Shown here one piece after another: positions 24,687 to 33,467 of a DNA stretch of 64,000 nucleotides (position 1 is the stretch's first letter; each line of letters opens with the position of its first letter). A program made the translations under genes and the position numbers. The DNA is from an uncultured Bacteroidales bacterium (GTDB lineage: Bacteria > Bacteroidota > Bacteroidia > Bacteroidales > UBA932). The notes under the pieces were generated by a model, which was given only the letters and a program-made list of their open reading frames with translations, did not search any database and had not been told where the DNA came from. The DNA is taken from assembly GCA_944322585.1 (NCBI GenBank), contig CALUPB010000005.1, forward strand, positions 1-64,000, read 5' to 3'.

Positions 24687-25772
24687 ATGAAGATGAAATA
24701 TATTCCTGTTTTTTGTGCAGCATTGATGTCCATGGCGATGTCATGCAAGGAGACGCCGGAGGATCAGTCTCCTGTCAAGGTCGATGACAAGTACAATACG
24801 ATGACTCTGCAGAATCCTGTGATAAGGAACAACTGTGCCGACCCGTCGATTATTGATGACAGGGAGAGGACCGGCTACTTCTATCTGTATTCCACGCAGA
24901 ACGGGGAAAGCGGCACTGCAGGAGTGGTCTATCTGCCGGTCTACAGATCCAGGGATCTTGTGAACTGGTCTCTGGTGGGCAATGCTTTCGGGGAAGACCG
25001 TCCGCAGTGGGTGCCGAATACGAGGGTATGGGCTCCGGATATCAACTATATTAACGGGAAGTATGTCCTCTATTATTCTCTCGGGGATTGGAATACCCCA
25101 TCCAACAGTGCCTGCGGCGTAGCCGTTTCGGACACCCCTGAAGGTCCGTTCGAAGACAGGGGAATGCTGGTGAACTATGCTACCCAGGGAGTCAGCAATT
25201 CCATAGATGCCAATTTCTTCGATGACGGGGATACGAAGTATCTGTTCTGGGGCAGTTTCGGACAGGATTCCGGAATATGGGCGATAGAGCTTTCCGATGA
25301 CGGGCTGAGTCTCAAACCGGGAGCGAAGAAGAAGTATATCTGCGGACATAATTTCGAAGGTACATACGTCCACAAACGTGACGGATATTATTATCTCTTC
25401 GCTTCCATGGGAGCCTGCTGCTCGGGAAAGGAAAGTACATATCATGTGGTCGTGGGCCGTTCCGAAAATGTGCTTGGCCCGTATTATGACCCTGACGGCA
25501 ATCCCATGGACGATGACAACTATTCCTATACGATACTGTCCAATCCTACGGACAATGCGTTTGCAGGAACGGGACATAATGCCGAAATCGTCACGGATGA
25601 TGCCGGACAGGACTGGATGCCTTATCATGCCTACTGGGAGGGCAACAACTATAACGGACGTTGCCTGAACATAGACCAGGTACGCTGGGTCGGAGGCTGG
25701 CCTATGTTCATGTCAGGGCATCCTACTGTCAAGGGTTCAGGTCCTAAATGGAACAAGGAACAGACACTTTAA
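24687..25772 (+). CDS. GH43-family glycoside hydrolase lipoprotein (endo-arabinanase-like)
   Basis: 361 aa. Lipobox MAMSC (Cys20). Five-bladed propeller marks: NNCADPSII with the catalytic base Asp52, SIDANFFDDGDTKYLFWGSF with the pKa-tuning Asp (about 172), and NFEGTYVHKRDGYYYLFAS with the general acid Glu (about 218). The combination S-I-D-x-x-F-F and E-G-x-Y/P-x-x-K/R-x-G-Y-Y-Y fits the arabinan-active side of GH43. Substrate specificity cannot be fixed from sequence. It follows susD and is probably a surface enzyme. Confidence 0.88.
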   Translation: MKMKYIPVFCAALMSMAMSCKETPEDQSPVKVDDKYNTMTLQNPVIRNNCADPSIIDDRERTGYFYLYSTQNGESGTAGVVYLPVYRSRDLVNWSLVGNAFGEDRPQWVPNTRVWAPDINYINGKYVLYYSLGDWNTPSNSACGVAVSDTPEGPFEDRGMLVNYATQGVSNSIDANFFDDGDTKYLFWGSFGQDSGIWAIELSDDGLSLKPGAKKKYICGHNFEGTYVHKRDGYYYLFASMGACCSGKESTYHVVVGRSENVLGPYYDPDGNPMDDDNYSYTILSNPTDNAFAGTGHNAEIVTDDAGQDWMPYHAYWEGNNYNGRCLNIDQVRWVGGWPMFMSGHPTVKGSGPKWNKEQTL

Positions 25773-25783
25773 CATACTGTATA

Positions 25784-26093
25784 TATGAGAAGTCCCGTAA
25801 AACTTGTTCCCGTCTTGTGTATGTGTGTCTTTTCACGGATGCTCCGACAGTCCGGCTCCGTCAGAAGACGCTTCTACAGGTGACGGAGGCGCGTACAGAC
25901 TTTCCATAGTTGAAGACAAGGTCGTTCTTGCCTCGGGATCCGGCAGGCTCGGATTCTATCTTACGGATGAGGAAGGCAGCTTCAAAGGTTCCGAGGAAGA
26001 TATCACTGTCTCCCTGTCCGTGTCTCCTGCACCGGTGTCGTCATACAACAGCATGTACAGGGCGGATGCCCGACTTCTTCCGGAAGGGGGGTG
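25784..26093 (+). pseudogene. Truncated, frameshifted PUL lipoprotein
   Basis: ATG 25784 gives MRSPVKLVPVLCMCVFS and then stops early. A neighbouring frame continues HGCSDSPAPSEDASTGDGG and a beta-rich segment (YRLSIVEDKVVLASGSGRLGFYL). Joined, they make a lipoprotein signal with lipobox HGC and the start of a surface protein. The frameshift lies near 25830-25845. The protein ends LLPEGG at a TGA contributed by the left end of the IS remnant (26091-26094). The 3' part of the gene is gone. Confidence 0.65.
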
Positions 26094-26264
26094 ACCCAAA
26101 AGAGATTTTGAGGTCGGCTTCTTTAGCATAACGAGAGGAGAGATCTGGGGCCGGCCCAAAAGGTTTGATAACTCTCTGAGAATCGAATATTCGAAAGAGG
26201 AACAGAGGTTGACATCACGGACAAACAAGGAAAAGGGGATGACTTTCATTTTTGAGTCATCCCC
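26087..26264 (+). mobile_element. IS remnant (MITE-like) with transposase C-terminal fragment, copy 1
   Basis: The left end GGGGGTGACCCAAAA (26087-26101) matches 13 of 15 bases of the reverse complement of the right end (26264-26250, GGGGATGACTCAAAA). Between them a frame from 26159 reads GRPKRFDNSLRIEYSKEE, matching copy 2 at 51321-51437. This looks like the basic tail of a transposase. One A fewer than copy 2 in the AAGGAAAA run (about 26228-26235) breaks the frame. The element truncates the upstream lipoprotein gene. Confidence 0.7.
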
Positions 26265-26285
26265 TTTGTTGGCTTTATTGCGATG

Positions 26286-27083
26286 TTACGATGCGCTGTT
26301 CCCGCTGTCCGTTTCATGTGCCTTGGCGTTTGCCCGCTCGGCACGGGTGAAGGCGTCGGAACGCTTGAGGACGAAGTTGGATCCGAGGTATTTGGTCCGG
26401 ACTTCTTCGTCCGCAGCCAGTGATTCGGGGGTTCCGCTCTGAAGGATATTCCCTTCGTACAGCAGGTAGGCCCTGTCGATGATGGCAAGGGTCTCGCCTA
26501 CATTGTGGTCTGTGATGATTACCCCGATATTCTTGTATTTCAGTTTGGCAATGATATACTGTATGTCTTCCACGGCTATCGGGTCCACTCCGGCGAACGG
26601 TTCGTCCAGAAGGATGAACTTGGGGTCGATGGCAAGGGCCCTTGCTATTTCGCAGCGTCTTCTTTCTCCTCCGGAAAGCTGGATACCGAGGCTTTTGCGG
26701 ACCTTGTGCAGATTGAATTCGTCGATAAGCGACTCTAACCTTTCCTTGCGCTCAGCCTTGGTGTAATGTGACATTTCCATTACAGACATCAGATTGTCCT
26801 CCACCGACAGCCGCCTGAACACGGATGCTTCCTGGGCGAGGTATCCAACCCCTTTCTGGGCCCTCTTGTACATCGGGAGATTCGTGATTTCTTCGTCATC
26901 AAGGAATATCCGGCCGGCATTCGGGACAATGAGTCCTGTAATCATATAGAAGCTCGTCGTTTTCCCGGCTCCGTTGGGCCCGAGGAATCCCACGATTTCC
27001 CCCTGTTCCACTTCCATGGAGACACCCTTTACCACTGTTCTCGGTCCGTATTTCTTGACTAAATTCTCGCACCTGAGTTTCAT
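26286..27083 (-). CDS. lptB: LPS export ABC transporter ATP-binding protein
   Basis: 265 aa. Walker A GPNGAGKTTSF, Q-loop, ABC signature LSGGERRRCEIARAL, Walker B FILLDEPFAGVDP and switch His (ITDHNVGE). These match LptB, the cytoplasmic motor that drives LPS transport with LptFG. A short Ala/Glu-rich tail (about 245-265) extends past the usual end. It lies 20 nt after dnaX, so the two may share a transcript. Confidence 0.95.
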   Translation of the reverse strand: MKLRCENLVKKYGPRTVVKGVSMEVEQGEIVGFLGPNGAGKTTSFYMITGLIVPNAGRIFLDDEEITNLPMYKRAQKGVGYLAQEASVFRRLSVEDNLMSVMEMSHYTKAERKERLESLIDEFNLHKVRKSLGIQLSGGERRRCEIARALAIDPKFILLDEPFAGVDPIAVEDIQYIIAKLKYKNIGVIITDHNVGETLAIIDRAYLLYEGNILQSGTPESLAADEEVRTKYLGSNFVLKRSDAFTRAERANAKAHETDSGNSAS

Positions 27084-27103
27084 AGCTGATGACTGTTTAC
27101 ACG

Positions 27104-28972
27104 TTATTTTATGTCCAGACCGAAGTCCTTCACGAGGTTTTTCACTTCATCGTTCCTGTCCATAAGGTCCCTGGCCTTTTCGCTCGGCATATAGGCGACC
27201 GGAGCACGTTCCTGCTCTTCCATCACATCCACATCCAGCTTTACTGTAGAGCCGGTCAGCCTCTGGAAATTGCCCTCAAGATCGCGGAGGCATTTTTCTG
27301 CAATCCAGTCTTTCTGCGCAGAGTTGAATACCTTGAATGTGACCTTTTTCTCCGGCCCGTCCATTGAGATTTCGAGCGAGGCGGAACTGATGGTGTTTGC
27401 CAGTCTCGGTTTAGAACTGTAGAGACTTGCCAGTTCTTTCCATTTCTCTTGTATGGTTTCTTCCGTCAGTTCTGTTGCGGGGGCGGCGGTCTCGGCTACG
27501 GGTTCCTGCTTTTGTTTCTCTTCTGTCATTGCCTTGATGGAGAGAGCCGCTCCGGCCGGTCTTGCCCTTCTTTGCTGCGGCCGGGTCTCCTCAGCGGATT
27601 GTGCCTGCATGGCCGGTTGCGGGCTTTCTGTCCGGGGTGTCGGTTGAGGCTGCACTTCCACGGCAGAAGCCGACGGTCCCGCTCCATGCTGTACTGTACC
27701 CTGATGAGTCGGTTTGTCCGCAGTTTGCGGTTCAGCTGCCTGTTGCGACTGCCCCTCTGCGGTCGGTTGAGTCTGTCCGCTGTTCCGGTCCCGCCCGGGC
27801 AGTGTCCCTGATGTTCCGGTCTGTGCTGAAACGGCCTGGCCGTTCTGTTGTGCTCCGATTGTCATTTGTCCGGCCAATGCTCCGGACAGGGTACTCAGCC
27901 TCATCAGGGCGAATTCGATGTGAAGTCTCGGATTGATGCTGCTCCTGTAGCCTGTTTCACAGGCCGTCGTGATGGCAAGCGCGTCGTAAAGGAATTTCAG
28001 CGGACACCTGTCAGCCTGTTCCCTGTATCTCTTTTTCAGAGAGTCCGGAAGTTCCAACAAGGCTTCCATCCCTCCGCTCTTGCTGACCACGAGATCCCTG
28101 AAATGGGAGCTCAGTGCCGCCACGAAATGCAGGGCGTTGAACCCTTTCGTGAGTATTTCGTCGAATGTCAGGAAGGCTTTCCTGTAGTCTCCCGCCAGAA
28201 AAGCGTCCGTCAACGAGAAAGAATATTCGTAATCGAGGACATTGAGGTTTTTCAGGACGTCCTGGTATTTGACTTCCGTCCCGCAGAACGCTACCGTTTG
28301 GTCGAAAATCGTAAGGGCATCCCTCATTGCCCCGTCTGCCTTGTTCGCAATGACATGCAGGGATTCGTCGTCTATCTTCACCCCTTCCTTGTCCGCGATT
28401 GTCCGGAGCTGTCTTACGATATTGTCGACGGTTATCCTGTTGAAATCGTATGTCTGGCAGCGTGACAGGATTGTCGGCAGAATCTTGTGCTTTTCTGTTG
28501 TAGCGAGGATGAAGATGGCATGTGCCGGAGGTTCCTCAAGTGTTTTCAGGAATGCGTTGAACGCAGACTGCGACAGCATGTGGACCTCGTCGATGATGTA
28601 GACACTGTATTTCCCCACCTGGGGAGGGATACGGACCTGGTCCATGAGGGCCTTTATGTCATCGACCCCGTTGTTGGAAGCGGCATCGAGTTCATGGATA
28701 CAGTATGAGCGTCCTTCGGCAAAAGACCTGCATGACTCGCACTCTCCGCACGGCTCCATGTCCGGAGACGGGTTGGAGCAGTTTATGGCTTTGGCGAAAA
28801 TCCTGGCCGTGGTGGTCTTGCCGACGCCGCGTGGCCCGCAGAACAGGTATGCATGCGCCAACTGTCCCCTGATGATGGAATTCTTCAGGGTCCTGGCAAT
28901 ATTGTCCTGGCCGATAAGGGTCTCGAACGTCTCTGGCCTGTATTTTCGTGCTGATACTATATACTGTGTCAT
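27104..28972 (-). CDS. dnaX: DNA polymerase III subunit gamma/tau
   Basis: 622 aa from MTQYIVSARKYRPETF. A TTG at 28981 is rejected because it falls inside the -7 element. AAA+ clamp-loader core: Walker A GPRGVGKTTTA (about 44-54), zinc-binding CxxC cluster (PCGECESC), DEVHMLSQSAFNA, sensor LATTEKHKI. After about residue 365 comes a Gln/Ala/Thr/Pro-rich low-complexity linker of about 110 residues, then a C-terminal domain. No slippery A-run suited to a gamma frameshift was noticed. Confidence 0.95.
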   Translation of the reverse strand: MTQYIVSARKYRPETFETLIGQDNIARTLKNSIIRGQLAHAYLFCGPRGVGKTTTARIFAKAINCSNPSPDMEPCGECESCRSFAEGRSYCIHELDAASNNGVDDIKALMDQVRIPPQVGKYSVYIIDEVHMLSQSAFNAFLKTLEEPPAHAIFILATTEKHKILPTILSRCQTYDFNRITVDNIVRQLRTIADKEGVKIDDESLHVIANKADGAMRDALTIFDQTVAFCGTEVKYQDVLKNLNVLDYEYSFSLTDAFLAGDYRKAFLTFDEILTKGFNALHFVAALSSHFRDLVVSKSGGMEALLELPDSLKKRYREQADRCPLKFLYDALAITTACETGYRSSINPRLHIEFALMRLSTLSGALAGQMTIGAQQNGQAVSAQTGTSGTLPGRDRNSGQTQPTAEGQSQQAAEPQTADKPTHQGTVQHGAGPSASAVEVQPQPTPRTESPQPAMQAQSAEETRPQQRRARPAGAALSIKAMTEEKQKQEPVAETAAPATELTEETIQEKWKELASLYSSKPRLANTISSASLEISMDGPEKKVTFKVFNSAQKDWIAEKCLRDLEGNFQRLTGSTVKLDVDVMEEQERAPVAYMPSEKARDLMDRNDEVKNLVKDFGLDIK

Positions 28973-28978
28973 AAACGG

Positions 28979-28986
28979 CAAAGTTA
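28979..28986 (-). promoter_or_regulatory. dnaX -7 element giving a leaderless transcript
   Basis: TAACTTTG on the minus strand, 6 nt before the ATG at 28972. With a start site about 7 nt after the box the mRNA would begin at or next to the ATG. Confidence 0.5.
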
Positions 28987-29125
28987 AGAAACTGTTTTGA
29001 ATTTTTTCAAAAAATTTTTTCCGGTTCTTTCCGGGCTGCCCGTACCTTCTTTTTCAGTCAGAGAGCTATGCTATCCTTTTCAGAAAGAAAGATCGGCCAA
29101 TCTCGAAAATACAGCATAATCTTTG

Positions 29126-29133
29126 TACCTTTG
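29126..29133 (+). promoter_or_regulatory. -7 element for the secreted protein / M16 unit
   Basis: TACCTTTG, about 44 nt before ATG 29177. No clear -33 TTG upstream, so moderate support only. Confidence 0.4.
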
Positions 29134-29176
29134 CTGCGGGCGGAGGCTCATGCCGTGCCTGAAAAGTTTGTATATA

Positions 29177-30019
29177 ATGAAAAGAATATTTGTACTGGCG
29201 GCGGTTGTCCTGATGCCTGTGCTGATGCATGCCCAGGCACAGATAACCACCAAGAAAATGAAACTCGAGGATTTTCCGGAGAAAGTCACGAAGGTCGTCC
29301 TGTCGGGAAACATGTTTTTTGACGGAGCATTCGAGGATGCCGTAAAGAACCGCTGGGTGATCTCGCCTTTCGAATTCTGTACCAAGGAGGAATTCGAAGC
29401 CCTCAAGGGCAAGGAGGACTATTATTTCCTGATGACAGTCCTCGGGCAGTTCAGGAAAGAGACCGAGCCTGGGCTTGAGATGCTGTCCCTTGTCAAGGGA
29501 GGCAAGGGCTCCGATCTGAGCCTCGACAAGATGCTTGAGGTGGTCACAATCCCGGTATGCTCTGCGGAATATCCTTCCGGGAGGGAGATAGTGTATTTCC
29601 CTGCCCTCATAGATATCATTCAGGAACATGTCCAGGCGTCCATGAAGAGGGACCTGAATGCCTACGGCGGTTTGGAGACCAATTCCGCCAATCTTGACCT
29701 TTCAAGAAAGAAAAGGGTGGTCATAGCGGACAGCGACATAAGTCCTTCTGTCAGTCCGGAGCAGCTTCAGATGTTGGACAGGAATGACATAGAGATTGTG
29801 CCCGAAGAGGAGGCGGATGCCCTGATGGAAGCAGGTGCCGCCAACACCCTGGTCAGTTATACCGTGACTCCTCATGATGCAGGAGCAGGTTCATTCTGCT
29901 ATAAGATGCTTATCGACGCCCGGACACATAAGCTGTACTATTACAGGAAGCACAGGATTTCGAAGAATGCGGCTCCCGGATTTCTTCCGGAAGACCTTGC
30001 GAAGATTGCAAGACGATAG
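29177..30019 (+). CDS. Conserved exported protein of unknown function
   Basis: 280 aa from MKRIFVLAAVVLM, with a signal peptide cleaved after MHAQA. The rest is a soluble mixed domain (LEDFPEKVTKVVLSGNMFFDGAFEDAVKNRW near the start; TPHDAGAGSFCYKMLIDA near the end). I do not recognise a family. It ends 4 nt before the M16 protease gene, so the two are probably translated from one message and may act together. Confidence 0.75.
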   Translation: MKRIFVLAAVVLMPVLMHAQAQITTKKMKLEDFPEKVTKVVLSGNMFFDGAFEDAVKNRWVISPFEFCTKEEFEALKGKEDYYFLMTVLGQFRKETEPGLEMLSLVKGGKGSDLSLDKMLEVVTIPVCSAEYPSGREIVYFPALIDIIQEHVQASMKRDLNAYGGLETNSANLDLSRKKRVVIADSDISPSVSPEQLQMLDRNDIEIVPEEEADALMEAGAANTLVSYTVTPHDAGAGSFCYKMLIDARTHKLYYYRKHRISKNAAPGFLPEDLAKIARR

Positions 30020-30023
30020 GGAT

Positions 30024-31328
30024 ATGACAATAGGGAGAAGTGAATGCGGGGTGCAGTATGCCGTCAGGAGAAGCAGCAGTGCAGTGGGATACTGCGCATT
30101 GAGTATAAGGTGCGGCACCCGTGATGAAGCCGGATATGAGAACGGTATGCGGGACAGGAACGGATATCACAGCGGGATAGCGCATTTCGTCGAACATACT
30201 CTTTTCAAAGGGACGGCAAAAAGAAAGGCGTCAGCCATAAGTTCATGTCTCGACCGTCTGGGAGGGGAACTCAACGCCTATACTACAAAGGAAGAAATAG
30301 TCATTCATGCCACTGTCCTTAAAGAGGATCTGCACAAGGCGGCTTCCCTGCTTTTCGAACTCGTGACATGTCCCGTGTTTCCTGAAGATGAGGTGGCTAC
30401 GGAGAAAGGGGTTGTCATAGACGAAATCAATTCCTATAAGGATTCCCCTTCGGAGGAGGTCTATGACCGGTTCGAGGAGCTGCTTTTTGAAGGACACCCT
30501 CTTTCCGGGCCGATACTCGGGACTGTGGCTTCAGTAAAGAAGATCGGCAGGGCAGAGCTTGTAAGATTTGTCAGAGAGAAGTTCCGTCCGGAAAACATGG
30601 CCTTTACCGTGGTCGCGGATATTCCTGAAGACAGGATGGAGAGATCTGTCAACAGACTCGTGACCCGTTATTTCGGAGGATCGGGAACCGGCTCTTCGGA
30701 CAGTCCGGCCTTCGCGGACAGGTCCGGTCGGATACCGGGAGGCCATTGTCAGCTCCGTAGTTGTGGAGTGAAAGCACATCATTTCGATATCGTGCAGAAC
30801 AGGAGAAACCATCAGGTCAACTGCGTGATTGGAGCGGCGGCACCGTCCCTGTACGATGACAACAGGCTTGCCGCCGTGCTGCTGTCGAATATGCTCGGCG
30901 GTCCGGCATCCAATTCGATACTCAATTCAATATTGCGGGAAAAGAACGGCTGGGTCTATGGTGTCGAATGCTCCTATACGCAATATTCGGATACCGGGAT
31001 AATGGCGATCTGCCTCGGCTGTGAAAGGGAAAATCTTGATAAATGCCTGCGGACCATTGAGCGGGAAGTGGAGAAGCTGAAGTCGGCTCCTGTTTCCGGA
31101 CGACGGCTCCGCGCCGCAAAGAAACAGCTTCTCGGACAGCTCGCCATCAGCGGAGACAATGGGGAGACCCAATGCCTTTCCATGGGTAAGTCCCTTCTTT
31201 CCTATGGCAGAATCCTGACGCAGGAAGAGAGCCGTGACCTTATTGAATCCGTAACTCCGGCCCAGTTGCAGGATGTCGCCTGTTCCGTCTTCGGCAGCGG
31301 ACGGCTTTCCCGCCTCATCTTTACCTGA
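30024..31328 (+). CDS. M16-family zinc metalloprotease
   Basis: 434 aa. Inverted zinc motif H-x-x-E-H is present (HFVEHTLFKG), with the distal Glu ligand in the EEVYDRFEE region. The C-terminal inactive-like half has the R/Y pair region (NGWVYGVECSYTQYSDTG). No signal peptide, so a cytoplasmic processing peptidase is likely. A Ser/Gly-rich insertion (about 215-245, GSGTGSSDSPAFADRSGR) separates the two halves. Confidence 0.9.
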   Translation: MTIGRSECGVQYAVRRSSSAVGYCALSIRCGTRDEAGYENGMRDRNGYHSGIAHFVEHTLFKGTAKRKASAISSCLDRLGGELNAYTTKEEIVIHATVLKEDLHKAASLLFELVTCPVFPEDEVATEKGVVIDEINSYKDSPSEEVYDRFEELLFEGHPLSGPILGTVASVKKIGRAELVRFVREKFRPENMAFTVVADIPEDRMERSVNRLVTRYFGGSGTGSSDSPAFADRSGRIPGGHCQLRSCGVKAHHFDIVQNRRNHQVNCVIGAAAPSLYDDNRLAAVLLSNMLGGPASNSILNSILREKNGWVYGVECSYTQYSDTGIMAICLGCERENLDKCLRTIEREVEKLKSAPVSGRRLRAAKKQLLGQLAISGDNGETQCLSMGKSLLSYGRILTQEESRDLIESVTPAQLQDVACSVFGSGRLSRLIFT

Positions 31329-31346
31329 TGTCCGCTGTGACTGAAG

Positions 31347-32828
31347 TCATCGGAAGGAGAAGCGCAGTCCGAATTCAAGGTTGAAATTGAATGGACGCTC
31401 CTTGTATATTGTCGAGACATCGCTCCCGTCATTGAAGAAGTAGCTTACGCCCGGCTCCACATAGAAGCCGACGAGCGGGGTGAAATGGACTTCGGCTCCG
31501 AGCGCGGCGTTGAGAGACCACTGGAGCGGCTTGATCTGTATGTCGGACCTGGATTCTGAGATGACATTCCCGTCGGACATGTAATCCGTGTCGGCCCGTC
31601 CGGAAACGCATTTCTCCATCATGCCTCCTGCATTGGCATAGAGGGATATCCACCGGGTCTGGAGAAAATCATAGCTTATCTGGAGCGGTATTCCTATGTA
31701 ATGGAGTTTCTGCTCGGTGTGGAGTGAATGGTGGCTGTCGCTGGAATTTATCGAAGACGACAGCAGCGAATATGTAAGTCCTGTCTCGACACCCCATCTT
31801 TTCGTGAAGTCGTACCTGAACGATACGCCTGCCCTCACGGGCTGGCGGTGCCTGATTTCTGTATTGCCAGAAGAGGTTGCCGGGGCGGAAGAGCTTTTCA
31901 GCACTACTGCGCTCGAGGATTCGATCAGTTCTTCCACATTCTGTCTGGAGAGCAGGACCGAGGCCGTTGCAGGCCCGGCGTATCCTGCATAACTTGAAGA
32001 TGCCCCGGCCACATTCGACACGGAAAGTCCGGCATGGATTGTACCGTGTCTCCGGGGTTTTTCAGGACGTTCCGCATCTACAGTGCGCTCCCACCTGTCA
32101 TCACTGTCCTGTATCCCGGTGCTTTTCATGTCATTATTCTTGCCTGCCGTTTCCGGCTCTGGCATGTTCCCGGTGCCTGCAGGCTCCATGGAGGCAGGCT
32201 TGCCGGGGCCGTTTCCTCCGGCCCGGCCGTCTTCGCCGTGGCTGTTTTCTCCGGCGGGTTCATCCTGACCGGCCACGTTATCGGCTAAAAGCCCGGCGGC
32301 AGAAGAAAAGCCGCTGTCTGCATATGCGTATGTATCCCGGGCTGCATCTGTGTCCCTGGACGCGTCCGGGTCATGGGCCGGCTCCGTATATGAGCCTGTG
32401 TCCGGTGCCGTGCCGGTGTCAGGAGCCTCGGGTGCGGGGACATCCTGCGGGTCATTCCCGGGAGTTACGGCTGCAATGGGGTTGTCCTGGAGATGGACAG
32501 CGGATGGTGATGTCCTGAAGCTGAAATATGCGACAAGGAGAATTGCCGCCGCAGCCGAAAGGGCTGTGATGAGATAGCCGGCCCTTTTCAAACGCGGCCG
32601 GACTGTCCTGCGGCCTGATTTTTCCGGCCCGGATACCGTTTCCGCGGCTGCTCTGACAGGAGATGCATGGTCTCCGTCTGCCGCAGCCACACTGCGTGTC
32701 CTGTACTCCGCAGGTGCTGTGCCGGCATTGTCCATGGCTTCAGAAATAGCCTCCCATAGCCCTTCGGGCCCGGCTTCCTGATAATCCTGCATCTTCTCCC
32801 GCAGTTTTTCTGTCCATTCTTTGCCCAT
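31347..32828 (-). CDS. Anti-sigma-factor / outer-membrane beta-barrel fusion
   Basis: 493 aa from MGKEWTEKLREKMQDYQE; ATG 32843 would add five residues. The N-terminal about 30 residues (EKMQDYQEAGPEGLWEAI) are the cytoplasmic motif found in Bacteroidales proteins paired with ECF sigma factors. One TM (GYLITALSAAAAILLVAYFS, about 85-105). A long Asp/Pro/Gly/Thr-rich periplasmic linker (about 110-270). Then a PorT-like barrel (VSFRYDFTKRWGVETGLTYSLL to NFNLEFGLRFSF). It overlaps the sigma gene region, so they are coupled. Confidence 0.8.
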   Translation of the reverse strand: MGKEWTEKLREKMQDYQEAGPEGLWEAISEAMDNAGTAPAEYRTRSVAAADGDHASPVRAAAETVSGPEKSGRRTVRPRLKRAGYLITALSAAAAILLVAYFSFRTSPSAVHLQDNPIAAVTPGNDPQDVPAPEAPDTGTAPDTGSYTEPAHDPDASRDTDAARDTYAYADSGFSSAAGLLADNVAGQDEPAGENSHGEDGRAGGNGPGKPASMEPAGTGNMPEPETAGKNNDMKSTGIQDSDDRWERTVDAERPEKPRRHGTIHAGLSVSNVAGASSSYAGYAGPATASVLLSRQNVEELIESSSAVVLKSSSAPATSSGNTEIRHRQPVRAGVSFRYDFTKRWGVETGLTYSLLSSSINSSDSHHSLHTEQKLHYIGIPLQISYDFLQTRWISLYANAGGMMEKCVSGRADTDYMSDGNVISESRSDIQIKPLQWSLNAALGAEVHFTPLVGFYVEPGVSYFFNDGSDVSTIYKERPFNFNLEFGLRFSFR

Positions 32829-32835
32829 GTTGTCT

Positions 32836-33384
32836 TCAGTCAATAGATTTTCTGTATTCCCGTATCTTGTCCGCCAGGATTTTTCTCGCCCTGTGGAACT
32901 GGGATGCTGATGTGCTTTCCGTAATCCCGAGCATCCCTGCTATTTCCCTGTGGCTTTTTTCTTCGAACACGAACAGGTTGAAAACTGTTCTGTAGCCGTC
33001 CGGAAGCTGCCTTATCATGTCCTGCAGGACCGGTTGCGGGATATCATCCACTTCCGGTTCCTCCCCGTCTGCAATATCGGGTATCCTGTCCTCCGGAACT
33101 GTGGATATTCTGCCTGCATTCTTGAGATATTTCAGCGCTTCATTCACTACAATTCTGGCCATCCATGCCTTGAGGGATCCTTCCCCCCTGTATTCGAAAC
33201 TCCCCAATGCGGAAAATATCTTCACGAAACTGTTCTGCAGTACATCGTCCCTGTCGTCATTGTCAGCAAGGTATCTCGAACAGACGGCAGTCAGATACCC
33301 TATATTACGGCTGTACAGGTCTGCCATGGCAGACCTGTTTCCCCGCATTGCGGCATGGACAAGTTCTTTGTCTACGTTTCCCAT
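32836..33384 (-). CDS. ECF RNA polymerase sigma factor
   Basis: 182 aa. Region 2: AMADLYSRNIGYLTAVCSRYLADNDDRDDVLQNSFVKIF. Region 4: PDGYRTVFNLFVFEEKSHREIAGMLGITESTSASQFHRARKIL, the promoter -35 HTH. The stop lies next to the start of the anti-sigma/barrel gene, indicating a sigma/anti-sigma pair. No anti-sigma-controlled promoter can be assigned by eye. Confidence 0.93.
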   Translation of the reverse strand: MGNVDKELVHAAMRGNRSAMADLYSRNIGYLTAVCSRYLADNDDRDDVLQNSFVKIFSALGSFEYRGEGSLKAWMARIVVNEALKYLKNAGRISTVPEDRIPDIADGEEPEVDDIPQPVLQDMIRQLPDGYRTVFNLFVFEEKSHREIAGMLGITESTSASQFHRARKILADKIREYRKSID

Positions 33385-33467
33385 CAGCCTGCATTGCCCT
33401 CAATTATCTTGCCAGCCGCTTCCGTTCAGCCGTACGCATTATTGTTTGATGCTTGATGCGTAACTTC

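Noticed and set aside
29874-30023. Extended N-terminus for the M16 protease
   Set aside because: The extension overlaps the upstream gene in another frame; ATG 30024 just after that gene's stop starts directly before the conserved domain.
31877-32518. 213-aa plus-strand ORF
   Set aside because: Antisense to the low-complexity linker of the anti-sigma/beta-barrel protein; Cys/Pro/His/Arg-rich, as expected from the complement of that linker.
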